64,000 nucleotides of DNA from an uncultured Bacteroidota bacterium (GTDB lineage: Bacteria > Bacteroidota > Bacteroidia > Bacteroidales > P3), in the NCBI GenBank assembly GCA_902775135.1, contig CACYKY010000005.1:62001-126000 (forward strand). Direction: 5' to 3'. The notes under the pieces were generated by a model that was not told where the DNA came from, made no database searches, and worked only from the letters and a program-made list of their open reading frames with translations. This document shows, piece by piece, positions 33,445 through 44,186 of the stretch (positions within the stretch are counted from its first letter, which is position 1; each line of letters starts with the position of its first letter). The position numbers and the translations under genes are program-made.

Positions 33445-33858
33445 TTAGTAGTATACTTGGCTGCTGAGGGTGATCTGGGCGGTAAGGGTTTCACCTTCCT
33501 GGAGGCGCACGGAGGTCTCGCCGCGACGTTCGCCGGCAGCCTGTCCGGCATCGTTGTAGAGCTGGAGGCGAGCCTTGATTTTCACAATGGCGGGGGCGTT
33601 GAAATAGGTGGAATAGACGCCGTCGCTACCGGTGATGCCTTTGGCATACACGGTGCCGCCATCTTGATAGACCTCCACTTCGGCTCCGGCAATGCCGTGA
33701 CCGGGAATCATTTCGCCCGAAATTGGATTTATCGTGCCTTCGTCAACCACTTTGACATCCAAATAGCAGTTGGTGTCCTTGTCGCAAGAAGTGAAAAGTG
33801 CCATCGGTAAAATGCTGAAAAACAGCACGACGGAGAATAACAAATTTTTTTTCTTCAT
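33445..33858 (-). CDS. Lipoprotein with carboxypeptidase-regulatory-like domain
   Basis: 137 residues. Signal peptide with lipobox LFTSCDKD. The mature part (CYLDVKVVDEGTINPISGEM, GIAGAEVEVYQDGGTVYAKG, TGSDGVYSTYFNAP) is a CNA-B/carboxypeptidase-regulatory-type beta-sandwich. First gene of the operon with the DUF4301 gene. Function unknown. Confidence 0.75.
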   Translation of the reverse strand: MKKKNLLFSVVLFFSILPMALFTSCDKDTNCYLDVKVVDEGTINPISGEMIPGHGIAGAEVEVYQDGGTVYAKGITGSDGVYSTYFNAPAIVKIKARLQLYNDAGQAAGERRGETSVRLQEGETLTAQITLSSQVYY

Positions 33859-33898
33859 AAATCTATGATTTTTTGCTCGTTGTTTCTATTTTTATTCT

Positions 33899-33906
33899 TA
33901 TTTTTG
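33899..33906 (+). promoter_or_regulatory. -7 box of the cyclophilin gene
   Basis: TATTTTTG, 34 bp before the ATG at 33940. A TTG at 33880-33882 is the nearest -33-like element. Confidence 0.5.
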
Positions 33907-33939
33907 CATGCAAAATTAGTAAAATTATTCTATAGAGAA

Positions 33940-34623
33940 ATGAAAAAGTTGTTTTTTTGTGCATTTTTTTTGTTAGCGGCACTCTGTGGAAACTCACAAG
34001 TTGCTGTGGGACAGAAGGCTAAAGAGGTTAAAGGTATCCGTGTGGAAATGACCACCAACTATGGTAAAATAATGCTTTTGTTGTATGATGAGACCCCGTT
34101 GCACCGCGACAATTTCATAAAATTGGCTGGTAAAGGAACCTTCGACGGGCTCCTTTTCCATCGTGTCATAGGGAAGTTCATGATTCAGGGAGGCGACCCC
34201 GACTCGCGCAATGCTGAGCCTGGCAGGATGCTGGGCGAAGGCACTTTAGGCTACAATATCCCCGCCGAGTTCCGTCCCAATCTCTTCCACAAACGCGGGG
34301 CCCTCTGCGCCGCCCGCGAAGGCGACCAGGTGAACCCCAAGAAGGAATCGTCGGCATCGCAGTTCTATATCGTCCAGGGCCGCACGTGGAGCGACGAGGA
34401 GCTCGACATGATGGAGCAGCGCATGGGCAAAAAAATTGGCCCTGAACAGCGCGAGATCTACACCACCGTCGGCGGCACCCCGCACCTCGACGGCGAATAT
34501 ACGGTGTTTGGCGAAGTGATTGAAGGTATGGAAGTTGTGGACAAAATCGCCGGCGTGGAGTGCGATAAGTACGACCGCCCACTGGAGGATGTCGTCATTA
34601 AAAAAGTCAGAGTGATAAAATAG
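33940..34623 (+). CDS. Exported cyclophilin-type peptidyl-prolyl isomerase
   Basis: 227 residues from ATG 33940, where a signal peptide begins ([20 protein letters not shown]). The isomerase core shows [35 protein letters not shown] and [18 protein letters not shown], then [14 protein letters not shown]. It catalyses proline isomerisation in envelope protein folding. It sits 11 bp before pheS, so co-transcription is likely although no functional link is evident. Confidence 0.93.
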   Translation: MKKLFFCAFFLLAALCGNSQVAVGQKAKEVKGIRVEMTTNYGKIMLLLYDETPLHRDNFIKLAGKGTFDGLLFHRVIGKFMIQGGDPDSRNAEPGRMLGEGTLGYNIPAEFRPNLFHKRGALCAAREGDQVNPKKESSASQFYIVQGRTWSDEELDMMEQRMGKKIGPEQREIYTTVGGTPHLDGEYTVFGEVIEGMEVVDKIAGVECDKYDRPLEDVVIKKVRVIK

Positions 34624-34634
34624 TTATTTGCAAT

Positions 34635-35687
34635 ATGTTGAAAGATCTTATTTCTCAGTACATTGAAGAGATTCGTTCCACCCGCATCGAGGAGTTCAAG
34701 GACAAGGCTGCTGAGGTGGAACAGTTCAGAGTGAAGTTCCTTGGCCGCAAGGGGGTGATGAACGAGCTGTTCGAACAGTTCAAGGCACTGCCCAACGACC
34801 AGAAAAAGGAGATGGGTATTGCCCTCAATGAATTGAAAAACGCCGCGTTGGCCCGCGTCGAGGAATTCAAGAATTTCGTAGAGGAAAAAATGGATGCCGA
34901 AGAGCATCATGATTTGACGCTCCCCGCCGACTTCGCTGGACGTGGCAGCCGCCACGTACTATCGGTGACAATGAACGAGATAGCTGAGATTTTCGCCCGG
35001 ATAGGTTTTACCATAGAGGACGGCCCTGAAATCGAGGATGACTACCATGTGTTCACAGCGCTCAACTTTGCCCCCGATCACCCGGCACGCGACATGCAGG
35101 ACACTTTCTTCGTGGAGAAAGACCCTAGCGTCAATAAACCCAACGACGTGCTGCTCCGCACGCATACATCAGGCGTCCAGGTCCGTGTGATGGAACGCCA
35201 GAAGCCCCCCATCAGGGTCATTATGCCCGGCCGCGTCTTCCGCAACGAGGCCATCAGCGCCCGCGCTCATTGCATCTTCCATCAGGTTGAGGGTCTGTAT
35301 ATTGACAAGAATGTGTCGTTCGCCGACCTCAAGCAGACGCTGCTCTATTTCGCCAAAGAGATGTTCGGCGCCGATACCCAGATTCGCCTGCGTCCCAGCT
35401 ACTTCCCCTTCACCGAGCCTAGCGCCGAGATGGACATCTCATGCAATATCTGTGGCGGCAAGGGCTGCAATATCTGCAAGGGTACCGGCTGGCTCGAAAT
35501 CCTCGGCTGCGGCATGGTCGACCCCAATGTCCTCGAGGCTTCGGGCATCGACAGCAAGGAGTATTCGGGCTTCGCTTTCGGCATGGGTGTGGAACGCATG
35601 GCTATGCTGAAATACCAGATCCGCGACCTCCGTCTCTACTTCGAGAACGACCTGCGCTTCCTGCACCAGTTTGACAATATCATCTAA
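34635..35687 (+). CDS. pheS: Phenylalanine--tRNA ligase alpha subunit
   Basis: 350 residues. The N-terminal coiled coil ([20 protein letters not shown]) binds tRNA; the catalytic class II motifs are [20 protein letters not shown] and [15 protein letters not shown] four-cysteine knuckle, [12 protein letters not shown], lies in the Bacteroidota-type insertion. pheT is not adjacent. Confidence 0.97.
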   Translation: MLKDLISQYIEEIRSTRIEEFKDKAAEVEQFRVKFLGRKGVMNELFEQFKALPNDQKKEMGIALNELKNAALARVEEFKNFVEEKMDAEEHHDLTLPADFAGRGSRHVLSVTMNEIAEIFARIGFTIEDGPEIEDDYHVFTALNFAPDHPARDMQDTFFVEKDPSVNKPNDVLLRTHTSGVQVRVMERQKPPIRVIMPGRVFRNEAISARAHCIFHQVEGLYIDKNVSFADLKQTLLYFAKEMFGADTQIRLRPSYFPFTEPSAEMDISCNICGGKGCNICKGTGWLEILGCGMVDPNVLEASGIDSKEYSGFAFGMGVERMAMLKYQIRDLRLYFENDLRFLHQFDNII

Positions 35688-35696
35688 TCGAACCCA

Positions 35697-36047
35697 TTGG
35701 CTACCATCACAATAAACGATATGCGCTTCTATGCGCATCATGGCTGTTTTGAACAGGAACGGGCCATCGGTACCCACTTCCGCGTGGATGTGGTCTTCGA
35801 GACCGATACATCGCAGGCGGAAGTGTCTGACAATATCGGCGATACGGTGAGCTATCTGGATGTTTATCAGGTGGTGAAGCGCGAAATGGAAATCCCCTCC
35901 AACCTGCTCGAGCATGTGGCTCGGAGAATAGGGGAGGGGATAAGGATCGATTTCCCGTCCGTGACGGCGGTGCGGGTGAAGGTCAGCAAACTCAATCCAC
36001 CCTTGGGTGGACAGATGGAGTCGGTGAGCGTCGAAGTTTCTCTATAG
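35697..36047 (+). CDS. folB: Dihydroneopterin aldolase
   Basis: 116 residues, forming the folate intermediate 6-hydroxymethyl-dihydropterin. ITINDMRFYAHHGCFEQER and the C-terminal VRVKVSKLNPPLGG fit FolB. The start appears to be TTG at 35697: the next ATG (35721) would remove the first conserved strand. It ends overlapping radC tail-to-tail by 6 bp. Confidence 0.9.
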   Translation: MATITINDMRFYAHHGCFEQERAIGTHFRVDVVFETDTSQAEVSDNIGDTVSYLDVYQVVKREMEIPSNLLEHVARRIGEGIRIDFPSVTAVRVKVSKLNPPLGGQMESVSVEVSL

Positions 36048-36755
36048 GTGTCCGTTGTCGTGGAAACTGTAATAGTCGGCCTTGCCCCCAGGTCCAATGG
36101 CTATAATCAGGTGGTCCTGTAGCTTGATTTCCAGGAGTCTGCCTCCTTCTTGTATTCTTTTTGTCAAGTCTTTGTCTTCGCGGCTTGCAACGAGTGAGCC
36201 GGAGGGATGGTTGTGGGCAACCATGAGGTACACGGCTTTGCACTCAATGGCACCCCGGAAAAGCACGCGCAAGTCGACAGGTGTGCCGGTGATGCCTCCC
36301 ATGGAGATCCGCTGACGCCCCAACACCTTGCCTCGATTGCTCAGGTAGACGGCCCAGAACTCCTCGTGGTCGAGGTCGGCAATGAAGGGCGATATGTAAG
36401 TGAAAAAGGTCCGACTGTCGTTGATAATCACCTCTTTGTCATCTCCGATTTCACCATGCATACGCCATCCGAGCTCAAGGGCGGCCATGAGGGTGGTGGC
36501 TTTGGCTGGCCCTACGCCTTTGATGGTGCTCAACTGACTGAATTCCATCTGGGAAAGGTTGGTGAGGCGGTTGCCTGCCGAGGAGAGGACCTCCTTGGCA
36601 ACCTCAACGACACTTTTGCCTCGCAATCCGCTTCGCAATAGGATGGCTAGAAGCTCGGCATTGGTCAGCTCCTTTTTGCCCTTGTTGAGCATCTTTTCAC
36701 GGGGTTTGTCCTCGTCGGCCCATTCCTTGAGTGTGAGAGAAAAATTTTCAATCAT
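36042..36755 (-). CDS. radC: RadC family JAB-domain protein
   Basis: 237 residues from ATG 36755. The N-terminal helix-hairpin-helix part (LTNAELLAILLRSGLRGKSV, LSTIKGVGPAKATTLMAALE) precedes the JAMM metal site VAHNHPSGSLVASREDKDLT. Named for DNA repair, but the biochemical activity of RadC is not settled. Confidence 0.93.
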   Translation of the reverse strand: MIENFSLTLKEWADEDKPREKMLNKGKKELTNAELLAILLRSGLRGKSVVEVAKEVLSSAGNRLTNLSQMEFSQLSTIKGVGPAKATTLMAALELGWRMHGEIGDDKEVIINDSRTFFTYISPFIADLDHEEFWAVYLSNRGKVLGRQRISMGGITGTPVDLRVLFRGAIECKAVYLMVAHNHPSGSLVASREDKDLTKRIQEGGRLLEIKLQDHLIIAIGPGGKADYYSFHDNGHL

Positions 36756-36783
36756 ATCTTGCTGTAACTCTATAATTTTTGTG

Positions 36784-36791
36784 CAAAGATA
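36784..36791 (-). promoter_or_regulatory. -7 box of radC
   Basis: TATCTTTG on the minus strand, 28 bp before the radC ATG. Confidence 0.55.
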
Positions 36792-36811
36792 CATGTTTTT
36801 TTTCGATTTCC

Positions 36812-36842
36812 ATTGCTATGTCAAATATTTTTCTTATTTTTG
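36812..36842 (+). promoter_or_regulatory. Promoter of secDF
   Basis: ATTG (36812-36815), 19-bp spacer, TATTTTTG (36835-36842), 47 bp before the secDF start. Confidence 0.6.
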
Positions 36843-36889
36843 CACATTCAAAGTGAATATAATAAAAAACATAAATTTATAGATAAAGT

Positions 36890-39800
36890 ATGCAGAATAA
36901 AGGACTTATCAAATTTTTAGCTTGGGCTTTTGCTCTGGTTTGTTTGTTCCAATTGTCGTTTACGATTGCGACAAATGTTGTTCAGAACAAGGCCAAAACT
37001 GATGCCAAAAACTACGTTAACAGTGAGCAGGTGCAAAAACTGATTGCCAACAGATGCAAAGATCAGGTCGAAGCTCAGATTCTTACCGATTCGCTCCAGA
37101 ATGCCCGCGAAGCTCACTACCTTGACTCCATGGCTACTGAGAAAGTTTATCTCGGCTATACCTACCGCGAATGTCAAGGTCGCGAAATCAACCTCGGTCT
37201 TGACCTGAAGGGCGGTATGAACGTGATGCTCGAGGTCTCCACCGTCGACGTTGTGCGTGCTCTGGCCACCACCAATGCCGAGGACCCCACCTTCAAGCAG
37301 GCTGTCGACAACGCCCTCGCCAAACAGAAGGTGACCACCAACCGCGACTTCGTCTCCCTGTTCTACGAGGAAATCGTTGCCCTCGACCCCAACGTCTCTC
37401 TGGCCTCCATCTTCAGCAGCGGCGATCTCCGCGACAAAATCAAGATGGGTGACAACAACGATGACGTCATCAAGGCTGTCCGCGCTGAGGCTTCCGATGC
37501 CTACGACCGCACCTACCAGATTATCAGCAAGCGTATCGATAAGTTCGGCGTCGCTCAGCCGACCATCCAGAAGCTGAGCGCTTCGGAACGCATCCTCGTT
37601 GAGCTGCCCGGTGTCAAGGAGCCCGAGCGTGTCCGCAAACTCCTCAAGGGTACTGCCCAGCTCGAGTTCTGGCAGACCTACGACAATACCGAGGCCATCC
37701 GTTTCCTCGAGGCCGCCGACCAGTACCTCGCCTCTATCAACGCCGGTGCCGAAACGGTGGAGAATGACACCACCAATCAGGCTGAGGTCGCCGACAGCAC
37801 CTCGCTGGTCGACCAGCTGGCCGTTGACAATGCATCGACCCAGAACGCCGGTTCCGAAAATATGGCTAAGACCAACCCGCTGTTTTCTCTGTTAATGCCC
37901 TATGTGTCGCAGAACAATCAGCCCGTTCCCGGCCCCATCGTGGGTCTCGCCCACGACAAGGATCGCGCCGCCATTGATGCCATGCTGGCTCAGGCTGCCG
38001 CCCGCAAGGTGTTCGACACCCGCTCGGTGAAGTTCCTCTGGTCCAATAAGGCCGACGAACATTTCCAGGGTGGCGATATCTTCACCCTCTATGCCATCAA
38101 GATTACAACCCGTGACGGTGCTGCCCTCCTGGATGGTAGCTGCATCTCCGACGCCCGTCAGGATTTCTCCACCAACGGCAAGAGCGAGGTCTCTATGACA
38201 ATGAATAGCGCGGGCGCGCGCGATTGGAAACGCATCACCGGCGAGAATGTCGGCAAATGCATCGCCATCGTGCTGGACGACCTCGTCTATTCCGCCCCCA
38301 CCGTGAATGGTGAGATCGCCGGTGGCCGTTCCTCCATCACTGGCGACTTCTCGCTCGACGAGGCCAAGGACCTCGCCAACATCCTGAAGAGCGGTAAGCT
38401 CCCTGCCCCCGCCAATATCGTTTCCGAGGCTGTGGTTGGTCCTTCGCTGGGTCAGGAGTCTATCCACAACGGTCTGATCTCCTTCATCCTTGCTTTCATT
38501 GTGGTGCTGATCTACATGGTCATCTTCTACAACCGTGCCGGTTGGGTGTCCGTGGCTGCACTTATTACTAATATATTCCTTCTTATTGGAGTTCTCGCTT
38601 CGATTGGCGCTGTTCTTACCCTCCCCGGCATCGCCGGTATTGTGCTGACAATGGCAATGGCAGTCGACGGCAACGTTATTATCTACGAGCGCGTGAAAGA
38701 AGAGCTTCGCGCCGGTGCCAGCCTCTCCACTGCTGTCGAGAACGGCTTCAAGAACGCCTACTCCGCTATCATCGATGGTCAGGTGACTACTTTCCTGCTG
38801 GGTATCGTGCTGATCATGTTCGGCTCGGGTGCTGTCCAGGGTTTTGCTGTGACGCTCTGCATCGGTATTGTGACCTCCCTGTTCACCTCCATCTTCATTA
38901 CCCGACTGATTATTGACTCCCGTCTGAACCACAAACGCTCGATGAACTTCTCCTTCTCGTTCTCGGAGAATTTCCTGCGTAATGTTCATTTCGACTTCCT
39001 TGGCAAGCGCAAGATGTTCTATACCATCGCCGCTGTCGCCATCGTTATTTGTGTTGCCAGCCTTGCTTTCCGTGGCATGAGTTTCGGTATCGACTTCACC
39101 GGTGGTCGTACCTATGTGGTGCGCTTCGACCAGTCGGTGGATATGCTCGATGTCCGCGCCGACCTCGCCAAGCAGTTTGACGAGGCTCCCGAGGTGAAGA
39201 CCTACGGCCCCTCCAACCAGTTGAAGATTACCACCAAGTATAAGATTGATCAGGATGGTGACGAGGTGAAGGACGAGATCGTCGACAAGCTGTATGCTGC
39301 CGCTAGCAAGTACTACGCCAACCCCATCACGAGAGCCGAATTCCAGTCGACCGAGACCAATCCTCTCGGCATTATCCAGGCCGACCAGTTTGGCAAGGGC
39401 GTCGCCCACGACAATCTGGTGCACTCCATCTGGGCTGTCATCGGCGGCCTGCTCGTTATGTTCGTATACATCGGTATCCGTTTCCGTAGCTGGCGTTTCG
39501 GTATCGGTTCCGTTACCGCTCTGGCTCACGATACACTCCTCGTTATCGGTGTCTTCTCCCTGCTCCATGGCCTCCTGCCTTTCAACCTCGAGGTTGACCA
39601 GTACTTTATCTCGGCAGTGCTGACGGTCATTGGTTACTCCATCAACGCCACCGTGGTTATCTTCGACCGCGTCCGTGAGTATCGCAAACTCTATCCGAAG
39701 CGCGACCTCATGACTCACATGAATGATGCTATCAACTCCACTTTGGCTCGTACGGTCAACACTTCCGGCACCACCTTCGTCACCCTGCTGATGATGTTCA

Positions 39801-39946
39801 TCTTCGGCGGTGAGGTGATCCGTGGATTCATCTTCGCCCTCCTCGCAGGTGTCCTCGTCGGTGTCTTCTCCTCACTGTGCATCGCTTGCGCCGTGGTGTA
39901 CGAGATTTCCGGCAAGGAAAAGACCAAGGCTGTGGTTGAGAAATAA
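36890..39946 (+). CDS. secDF: Fused protein-export membrane protein SecDF
   Basis: 1018 residues joining SecD and SecF, proton-driven partners of the Sec translocon that help release exported proteins. The SecD half has REINLGLDLKGGMNVMLEVS and, after the periplasmic domain, GIVLTMAMAVDGNVIIYERV; the SecF half has FRGMSFGIDFTGGRTYVVRF and VIGYSINATVVIFDRVREYR. A region with low complexity and Asn/Asp-Ser (about 280-330) is typical of Bacteroidota versions. Codons are strongly biased, as in highly expressed genes. Confidence 0.97.
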   Translation: MQNKGLIKFLAWAFALVCLFQLSFTIATNVVQNKAKTDAKNYVNSEQVQKLIANRCKDQVEAQILTDSLQNAREAHYLDSMATEKVYLGYTYRECQGREINLGLDLKGGMNVMLEVSTVDVVRALATTNAEDPTFKQAVDNALAKQKVTTNRDFVSLFYEEIVALDPNVSLASIFSSGDLRDKIKMGDNNDDVIKAVRAEASDAYDRTYQIISKRIDKFGVAQPTIQKLSASERILVELPGVKEPERVRKLLKGTAQLEFWQTYDNTEAIRFLEAADQYLASINAGAETVENDTTNQAEVADSTSLVDQLAVDNASTQNAGSENMAKTNPLFSLLMPYVSQNNQPVPGPIVGLAHDKDRAAIDAMLAQAAARKVFDTRSVKFLWSNKADEHFQGGDIFTLYAIKITTRDGAALLDGSCISDARQDFSTNGKSEVSMTMNSAGARDWKRITGENVGKCIAIVLDDLVYSAPTVNGEIAGGRSSITGDFSLDEAKDLANILKSGKLPAPANIVSEAVVGPSLGQESIHNGLISFILAFIVVLIYMVIFYNRAGWVSVAALITNIFLLIGVLASIGAVLTLPGIAGIVLTMAMAVDGNVIIYERVKEELRAGASLSTAVENGFKNAYSAIIDGQVTTFLLGIVLIMFGSGAVQGFAVTLCIGIVTSLFTSIFITRLIIDSRLNHKRSMNFSFSFSENFLRNVHFDFLGKRKMFYTIAAVAIVICVASLAFRGMSFGIDFTGGRTYVVRFDQSVDMLDVRADLAKQFDEAPEVKTYGPSNQLKITTKYKIDQDGDEVKDEIVDKLYAAASKYYANPITRAEFQSTETNPLGIIQADQFGKGVAHDNLVHSIWAVIGGLLVMFVYIGIRFRSWRFGIGSVTALAHDTLLVIGVFSLLHGLLPFNLEVDQYFISAVLTVIGYSINATVVIFDRVREYRKLYPKRDLMTHMNDAINSTLARTVNTSGTTFVTLLMMFIFGGEVIRGFIFALLAGVLVGVFSSLCIACAVVYEISGKEKTKAVVEK

Positions 39947-39985
39947 ATATTATTGTATACAATATTATAATAAGTAAAGAACAAA

Positions 39986-40336
39986 ATGAGTTTTACTACC
40001 ATACTGCTCCTCCTGCTGGTTGTTGGCTATTCGCTCTATACGAAAGCCAGCAAGACCGCCGCTGCTGCGATGGAGTCCACCGGAAGAGACTCTTCCGAAG
40101 AGGAGCAGGATGGTATGCTCTTTGATGAAACCCCGCTGCCTGAAAACGACAACGAATACTTTACCTATGAGACTGAGGTTTCGACGACCCCTAAACGCAA
40201 AGTCAGCGAGTATAAGCCCCGTCCGGCAGCTGCCGCGATAGTGGAAGAGCCCGCTGCCCCGCAGTTCGACCTGCGACAGGCCGTCATCGCCCAGGTAATA
40301 TTGGACAATAAATATATTAATGAAATAAATCAATAA
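39986..40336 (+). CDS. Small single-pass membrane protein
   Basis: 116 residues: an N-terminal helix (FTTILLLLLVVGYSLYTKAS) and an acidic, disordered-looking cytoplasmic or periplasmic tail ending FDLRQAVIAQVILDNKY. Placed 39 bp after secDF and 26 bp before the TonB-receptor-like gene, so it is probably co-transcribed. Function unknown. Confidence 0.7.
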   Translation: MSFTTILLLLLVVGYSLYTKASKTAAAAMESTGRDSSEEEQDGMLFDETPLPENDNEYFTYETEVSTTPKRKVSEYKPRPAAAAIVEEPAAPQFDLRQAVIAQVILDNKYINEINQ

Positions 40337-40362
40337 AATCAATAACTTAACATGTAAACGCA

Positions 40363-43300
40363 ATGAGAATGTTTAGAAAAGTACTATTGACATTCGGACT
40401 CTTGCTGATGGCGGAAATGGCTGCCCTCGCTCAAGGCACTATGAAGGGAACCATTACCGACAAGAAGACTAACGAGCCACTTCCGTTCGTTAATGTCGTC
40501 GTCAAGCAAGATGGCAAACAAGTGCAAGGCGCTACGACCGACTTCGATGGTATCTTCACCATCAAGGGTCTGGCTGTCGGCTCGTATGACATCGAGGTTT
40601 CCTCGGTGGGTTACAACCGATACCAGCGTACCGGCATCCAAGTGAAAGCTTCGGGTTTCACCGTGGTCGACATCCAGCTCTCGTCTGGCGCCACTAACCT
40701 TGATGAAGTCACGATTGAGGCCGACAAGGTGCCCATCATTGAAGTGGGTACGCCTGAGTCGGGTCAGCGTATGTCTGCTGAAGATATCCAGCACATGCCA
40801 GGTAACTCCGTCGACGCTATCGTTGCTGCCGTTGGTGGTATGGGTTACAACGACGGTGGTACCAGCTCGGCTCGTGGTGAGGGCGGCATGGTGACCATGC
40901 AGGGTGGTGTTCGCAAGCGTACCGGTATCAATGTGCCGAAGGACGCTATCGCCGAAATCCAGGTTATCCTTGGTGGTACGCCCGCCAGCATCGGTGAGGC
41001 TATCGGTGGTACACAGATTATTACCCTCAAACCTCCGACCAGCACCTTCCAGGGTTTGGTCCGTTGGGAAGGCTACCTCGACTATCGTCTGCTCAACACC
41101 CTCGTGGTTTATCTGACAGGTCCTGTCTACAAGATCCCCATCAAGGATGAGAATGGCAGCGTCACTGGCGATCGTACCCTCGTCGGTTTCCGCTTCACGG
41201 GTCAGGGCTCCTATCGCAATTGGCCTTACTACCGTGCCAGTGGCTACGAGTTCCAGATCGTCAAGGACGACATCGTGAGATATATCGAACAGAATCCTCT
41301 GAGTTACGACCCCCTGACGGGTGGTACCAACTATACGGCTGAGACCATCCTCCGTCGCAACTCGTTCCACAGTATTACTCGTCTCACCTCCGACGATTTC
41401 ACTACGGCTAGCCGTGTCCCCGACCTCCAGGCCTATAGCATTGCCCTCGAAGGCGCTCTCGACTTCCGCTTCTCGGAGTATACGAGCCTCATTGTCACTG
41501 GCGAGTTCAGCGCTTCCCACTCCCCCGGAGGCGGAATCTCTCCTCTGACCATGCCTCTTGTCGGTAATGGTGTTGGTGAGTCCAAGAACATGGTCCTCAC
41601 GGTCGACTTCACACAGCGTTTCAAAGACGCCCAGGTCTCCAACGAAGAAGAGGCTCAGGCTTCTTCGCCCATCAAGAACGTGATGTACAACATCACCGCT
41701 ATGGTCAACCGTGCTACTTCCAAGTCCTATAACGAGGCCTTTGGTTCTTCGATTGATGACATTTTCAAGTATGGTTACATCGGCAAGTTTATCACCGAGC
41801 AGACCCCCAGCTGGGAAGACAAGGTTATCGACTACTATGGCACTCAGCGTCTGGCCAAGGTCCAGAATGCTTGGCGCGACAATGTGACCTATGTCTCCGG
41901 TAGCGGTATCTACAACCCGATTCTCGCCAACTACAATGAGCAGCTTTTCAATAGCTCCGAGTTTGAGGACATCCGTGCTAACCTCTTCACAATGGACTAC
42001 ATCCGTATGTACAAGGGTTTGTACAATGGCGATTCTCCCAACAATATTTATGGTCGCCTCAACAATGTCGGTGTCCAGACGGGTACCTTCTCCTTGAGCC
42101 AGGATGACTATCTCTTCGTTTCTGCAAAGGCTTCTGCCGACGTCTTCGGACACGAAATCGAGATCGGTTTCCAGTATGACCAGATGTGGAACTCCTCCTT
42201 CGGTGTGAATGCCTATGGCCTCTGGACGCTCATGCGTAACAATGCCAATACCCACATCCAGCAGCTCGACCTCGACAATCCCATCTATGAGACTCGCGGC
42301 TCGCAGCTCTATGTGCGTTACAACCGTCTGCTTGACGCCGACCAGCAGACCCACTTCGACCAGGCTTTCCGTAATTACCTTATCAGTCACGGCTTCACCC
42401 AGACCAATGGCAGCCCCATCGATGAGTACACCTGGATCGATATCGACCGTTACATGCCTGACGATTTTGCCAATGCCGGCGGTCTCAGCATGTTCTCCTC
42501 CGATGAACTTTTCAACAGCGGTAATGGCGCCTATGTCTCTTACATCGGTTATGACCACACCGGTGAGAAGTATAGCGGTTCCAACTGGAGCCTCAACGAT
42601 TTCTTCAATCCTTCCGATGGCAAGTATCGTTACCTCCCCGCTTTCTCTCCCATCTATGCCGCTGGTTATATCCAGGATAAATTCTACTTCCAGGATCTTA
42701 TCTTCAACGTCGGTGTCCGTGTTGACTACTTCAACGGTAACCAGTATGTGCTGAAAGATCCTTACCTGCTTTATGAGTCCTACACTGTTGCCGACCTCCG
42801 TGCCAATCCCAGTCTTATCGGTGGTGGCGGACAGTACCTGAACAATGCTGGTGACGATTGGGTGCCCTATGTGGACCAGGTCTCAAATGCCGAAGGTTCC
42901 AACAAACCCGTCATCAAGGGTTATCGTGACCAGGCTGGCAAATGGTACAACGCCGATGGTGTCGAGCAGATCAACACCTCTGCTATCAATGGTAACTCCG
43001 GTAAGCCCACTCCTTATTATACGGATCGCGGTCTTGCCGCCATCACCAACCGTACCGTCGGTACCGAGGCTTTCGAGCGCTACACTCCCCAGATTGTGGC
43101 TATGCCCCGTATCGCTTTCTCCTTCCCCATTGGTGAGAAATCCCAGTTCAAAGCCAGTTACGACATTATCGCCCGCCGTCCTTCCGGTGGTTGGGCTGCC
43201 AACTATGTGGACTATCTCTTCATGTCGCAGATTTCTTCCACGAACAACCCCAACCTGAAACCTGAGCGTATCACCAACTATGAGCTCGGTTTCCAGCAGG

Positions 43301-44160
43301 CTCTCAACGACAACTCTGCCATCAGCGCTTCGGCCTACTACAAAGAGACCCGCGATCTGATTCAGCTTGTCCAGTATGCCGGTGCTGACCCCAACCCCAA
43401 CTACTACAGCTACGACAATAAGGACTTCCGTACCATCAAGGGTGTCACCTTGGCTTATGACCTCCGTCAGACCAAGAACATCCGTATCAACGCCAACTAC
43501 ACCCTTCAGTATGCTGAAGGTACCGGCCTCTCCAGCGGTACTATGACCGAGCTCATCAAGGAAGGTTACACTACCCTTAAGATGCTCAACCCCATCGCAG
43601 ACGACCGCCGTCACGAGTTCAAAGCCAATGTCGACTTCCGTTATGGCATGGGTGCCCAGTATAATGGCCCCGTCATCAAGCGCGTTGTGACCGACAAGGA
43701 AACGGGTGAAAAACGTAAGAAAGAGATTAAGCTCCTCGAGAACTTCGGTGTCAACTTTATGGCTGTTGCCCAGTCGGGCCGTCCTTACACCAAAGCTTTC
43801 TCCAACTCGCAGTACACCATCGTTGGTGGTTACAACGGTGCCCGTCTGCCTTGGGGCTTCTACTTCAATATTGTTGTTGACAAAATGTGGCCCATCCAGG
43901 TTGGCAAGCGTACCACCTTCATCAAGGCCGACATCACCATCAACAACCTCTTCGATATCCGCAACGTGCTCGATGTCTTCAATGTCACTGGCAACCCCGA
44001 GGACAATGGCTATCTGACTGACCCCGAAATGCAGCAGACCATCAATGCCTACCTCGACCCGCTGGCATATCGCGACATCTACGCTATCACTCACCGCAAT
44101 TCCACTTGGAAATACTCCAGTCCTCGTACCATTCGCGTATCTGTATCTTATAACTTCTAA
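40363..44160 (+). CDS. TonB-dependent-receptor-like outer-membrane protein
   Basis: 1265 residues. Signal peptide (1-23), a carboxypeptidase-regulatory-like domain (about 25-108: TMKGTITDKKTNEPLPFVNV, TTDFDGIFTIKGLAVGSYDI), a plug-like region (AEDIQHMPGNSVDAIVAAVG, IQVILGGTPASIGEAIGGTQ) and a large barrel with many Tyr-rich strands ending in TIRVSVSYNF. A SusC-type partner gene is absent; instead the next genes are a very large secreted protein and a PorV-like barrel. Codon use avoids TTA, CTA and TCA over long runs. Confidence 0.85.
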   Translation: MRMFRKVLLTFGLLLMAEMAALAQGTMKGTITDKKTNEPLPFVNVVVKQDGKQVQGATTDFDGIFTIKGLAVGSYDIEVSSVGYNRYQRTGIQVKASGFTVVDIQLSSGATNLDEVTIEADKVPIIEVGTPESGQRMSAEDIQHMPGNSVDAIVAAVGGMGYNDGGTSSARGEGGMVTMQGGVRKRTGINVPKDAIAEIQVILGGTPASIGEAIGGTQIITLKPPTSTFQGLVRWEGYLDYRLLNTLVVYLTGPVYKIPIKDENGSVTGDRTLVGFRFTGQGSYRNWPYYRASGYEFQIVKDDIVRYIEQNPLSYDPLTGGTNYTAETILRRNSFHSITRLTSDDFTTASRVPDLQAYSIALEGALDFRFSEYTSLIVTGEFSASHSPGGGISPLTMPLVGNGVGESKNMVLTVDFTQRFKDAQVSNEEEAQASSPIKNVMYNITAMVNRATSKSYNEAFGSSIDDIFKYGYIGKFITEQTPSWEDKVIDYYGTQRLAKVQNAWRDNVTYVSGSGIYNPILANYNEQLFNSSEFEDIRANLFTMDYIRMYKGLYNGDSPNNIYGRLNNVGVQTGTFSLSQDDYLFVSAKASADVFGHEIEIGFQYDQMWNSSFGVNAYGLWTLMRNNANTHIQQLDLDNPIYETRGSQLYVRYNRLLDADQQTHFDQAFRNYLISHGFTQTNGSPIDEYTWIDIDRYMPDDFANAGGLSMFSSDELFNSGNGAYVSYIGYDHTGEKYSGSNWSLNDFFNPSDGKYRYLPAFSPIYAAGYIQDKFYFQDLIFNVGVRVDYFNGNQYVLKDPYLLYESYTVADLRANPSLIGGGGQYLNNAGDDWVPYVDQVSNAEGSNKPVIKGYRDQAGKWYNADGVEQINTSAINGNSGKPTPYYTDRGLAAITNRTVGTEAFERYTPQIVAMPRIAFSFPIGEKSQFKASYDIIARRPSGGWAANYVDYLFMSQISSTNNPNLKPERITNYELGFQQALNDNSAISASAYYKETRDLIQLVQYAGADPNPNYYSYDNKDFRTIKGVTLAYDLRQTKNIRINANYTLQYAEGTGLSSGTMTELIKEGYTTLKMLNPIADDRRHEFKANVDFRYGMGAQYNGPVIKRVVTDKETGEKRKKEIKLLENFGVNFMAVAQSGRPYTKAFSNSQYTIVGGYNGARLPWGFYFNIVVDKMWPIQVGKRTTFIKADITINNLFDIRNVLDVFNVTGNPEDNGYLTDPEMQQTINAYLDPLAYRDIYAITHRNSTWKYSSPRTIRVSVSYNF

Positions 44161-44186
44161 TCCTAACGTGATAAAATATTATAAAG

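Noticed and set aside
37892-39718. Long antisense frame opposite secDF
   Set aside because: Same codon-bias effect; the sense gene has clear SecDF motifs.
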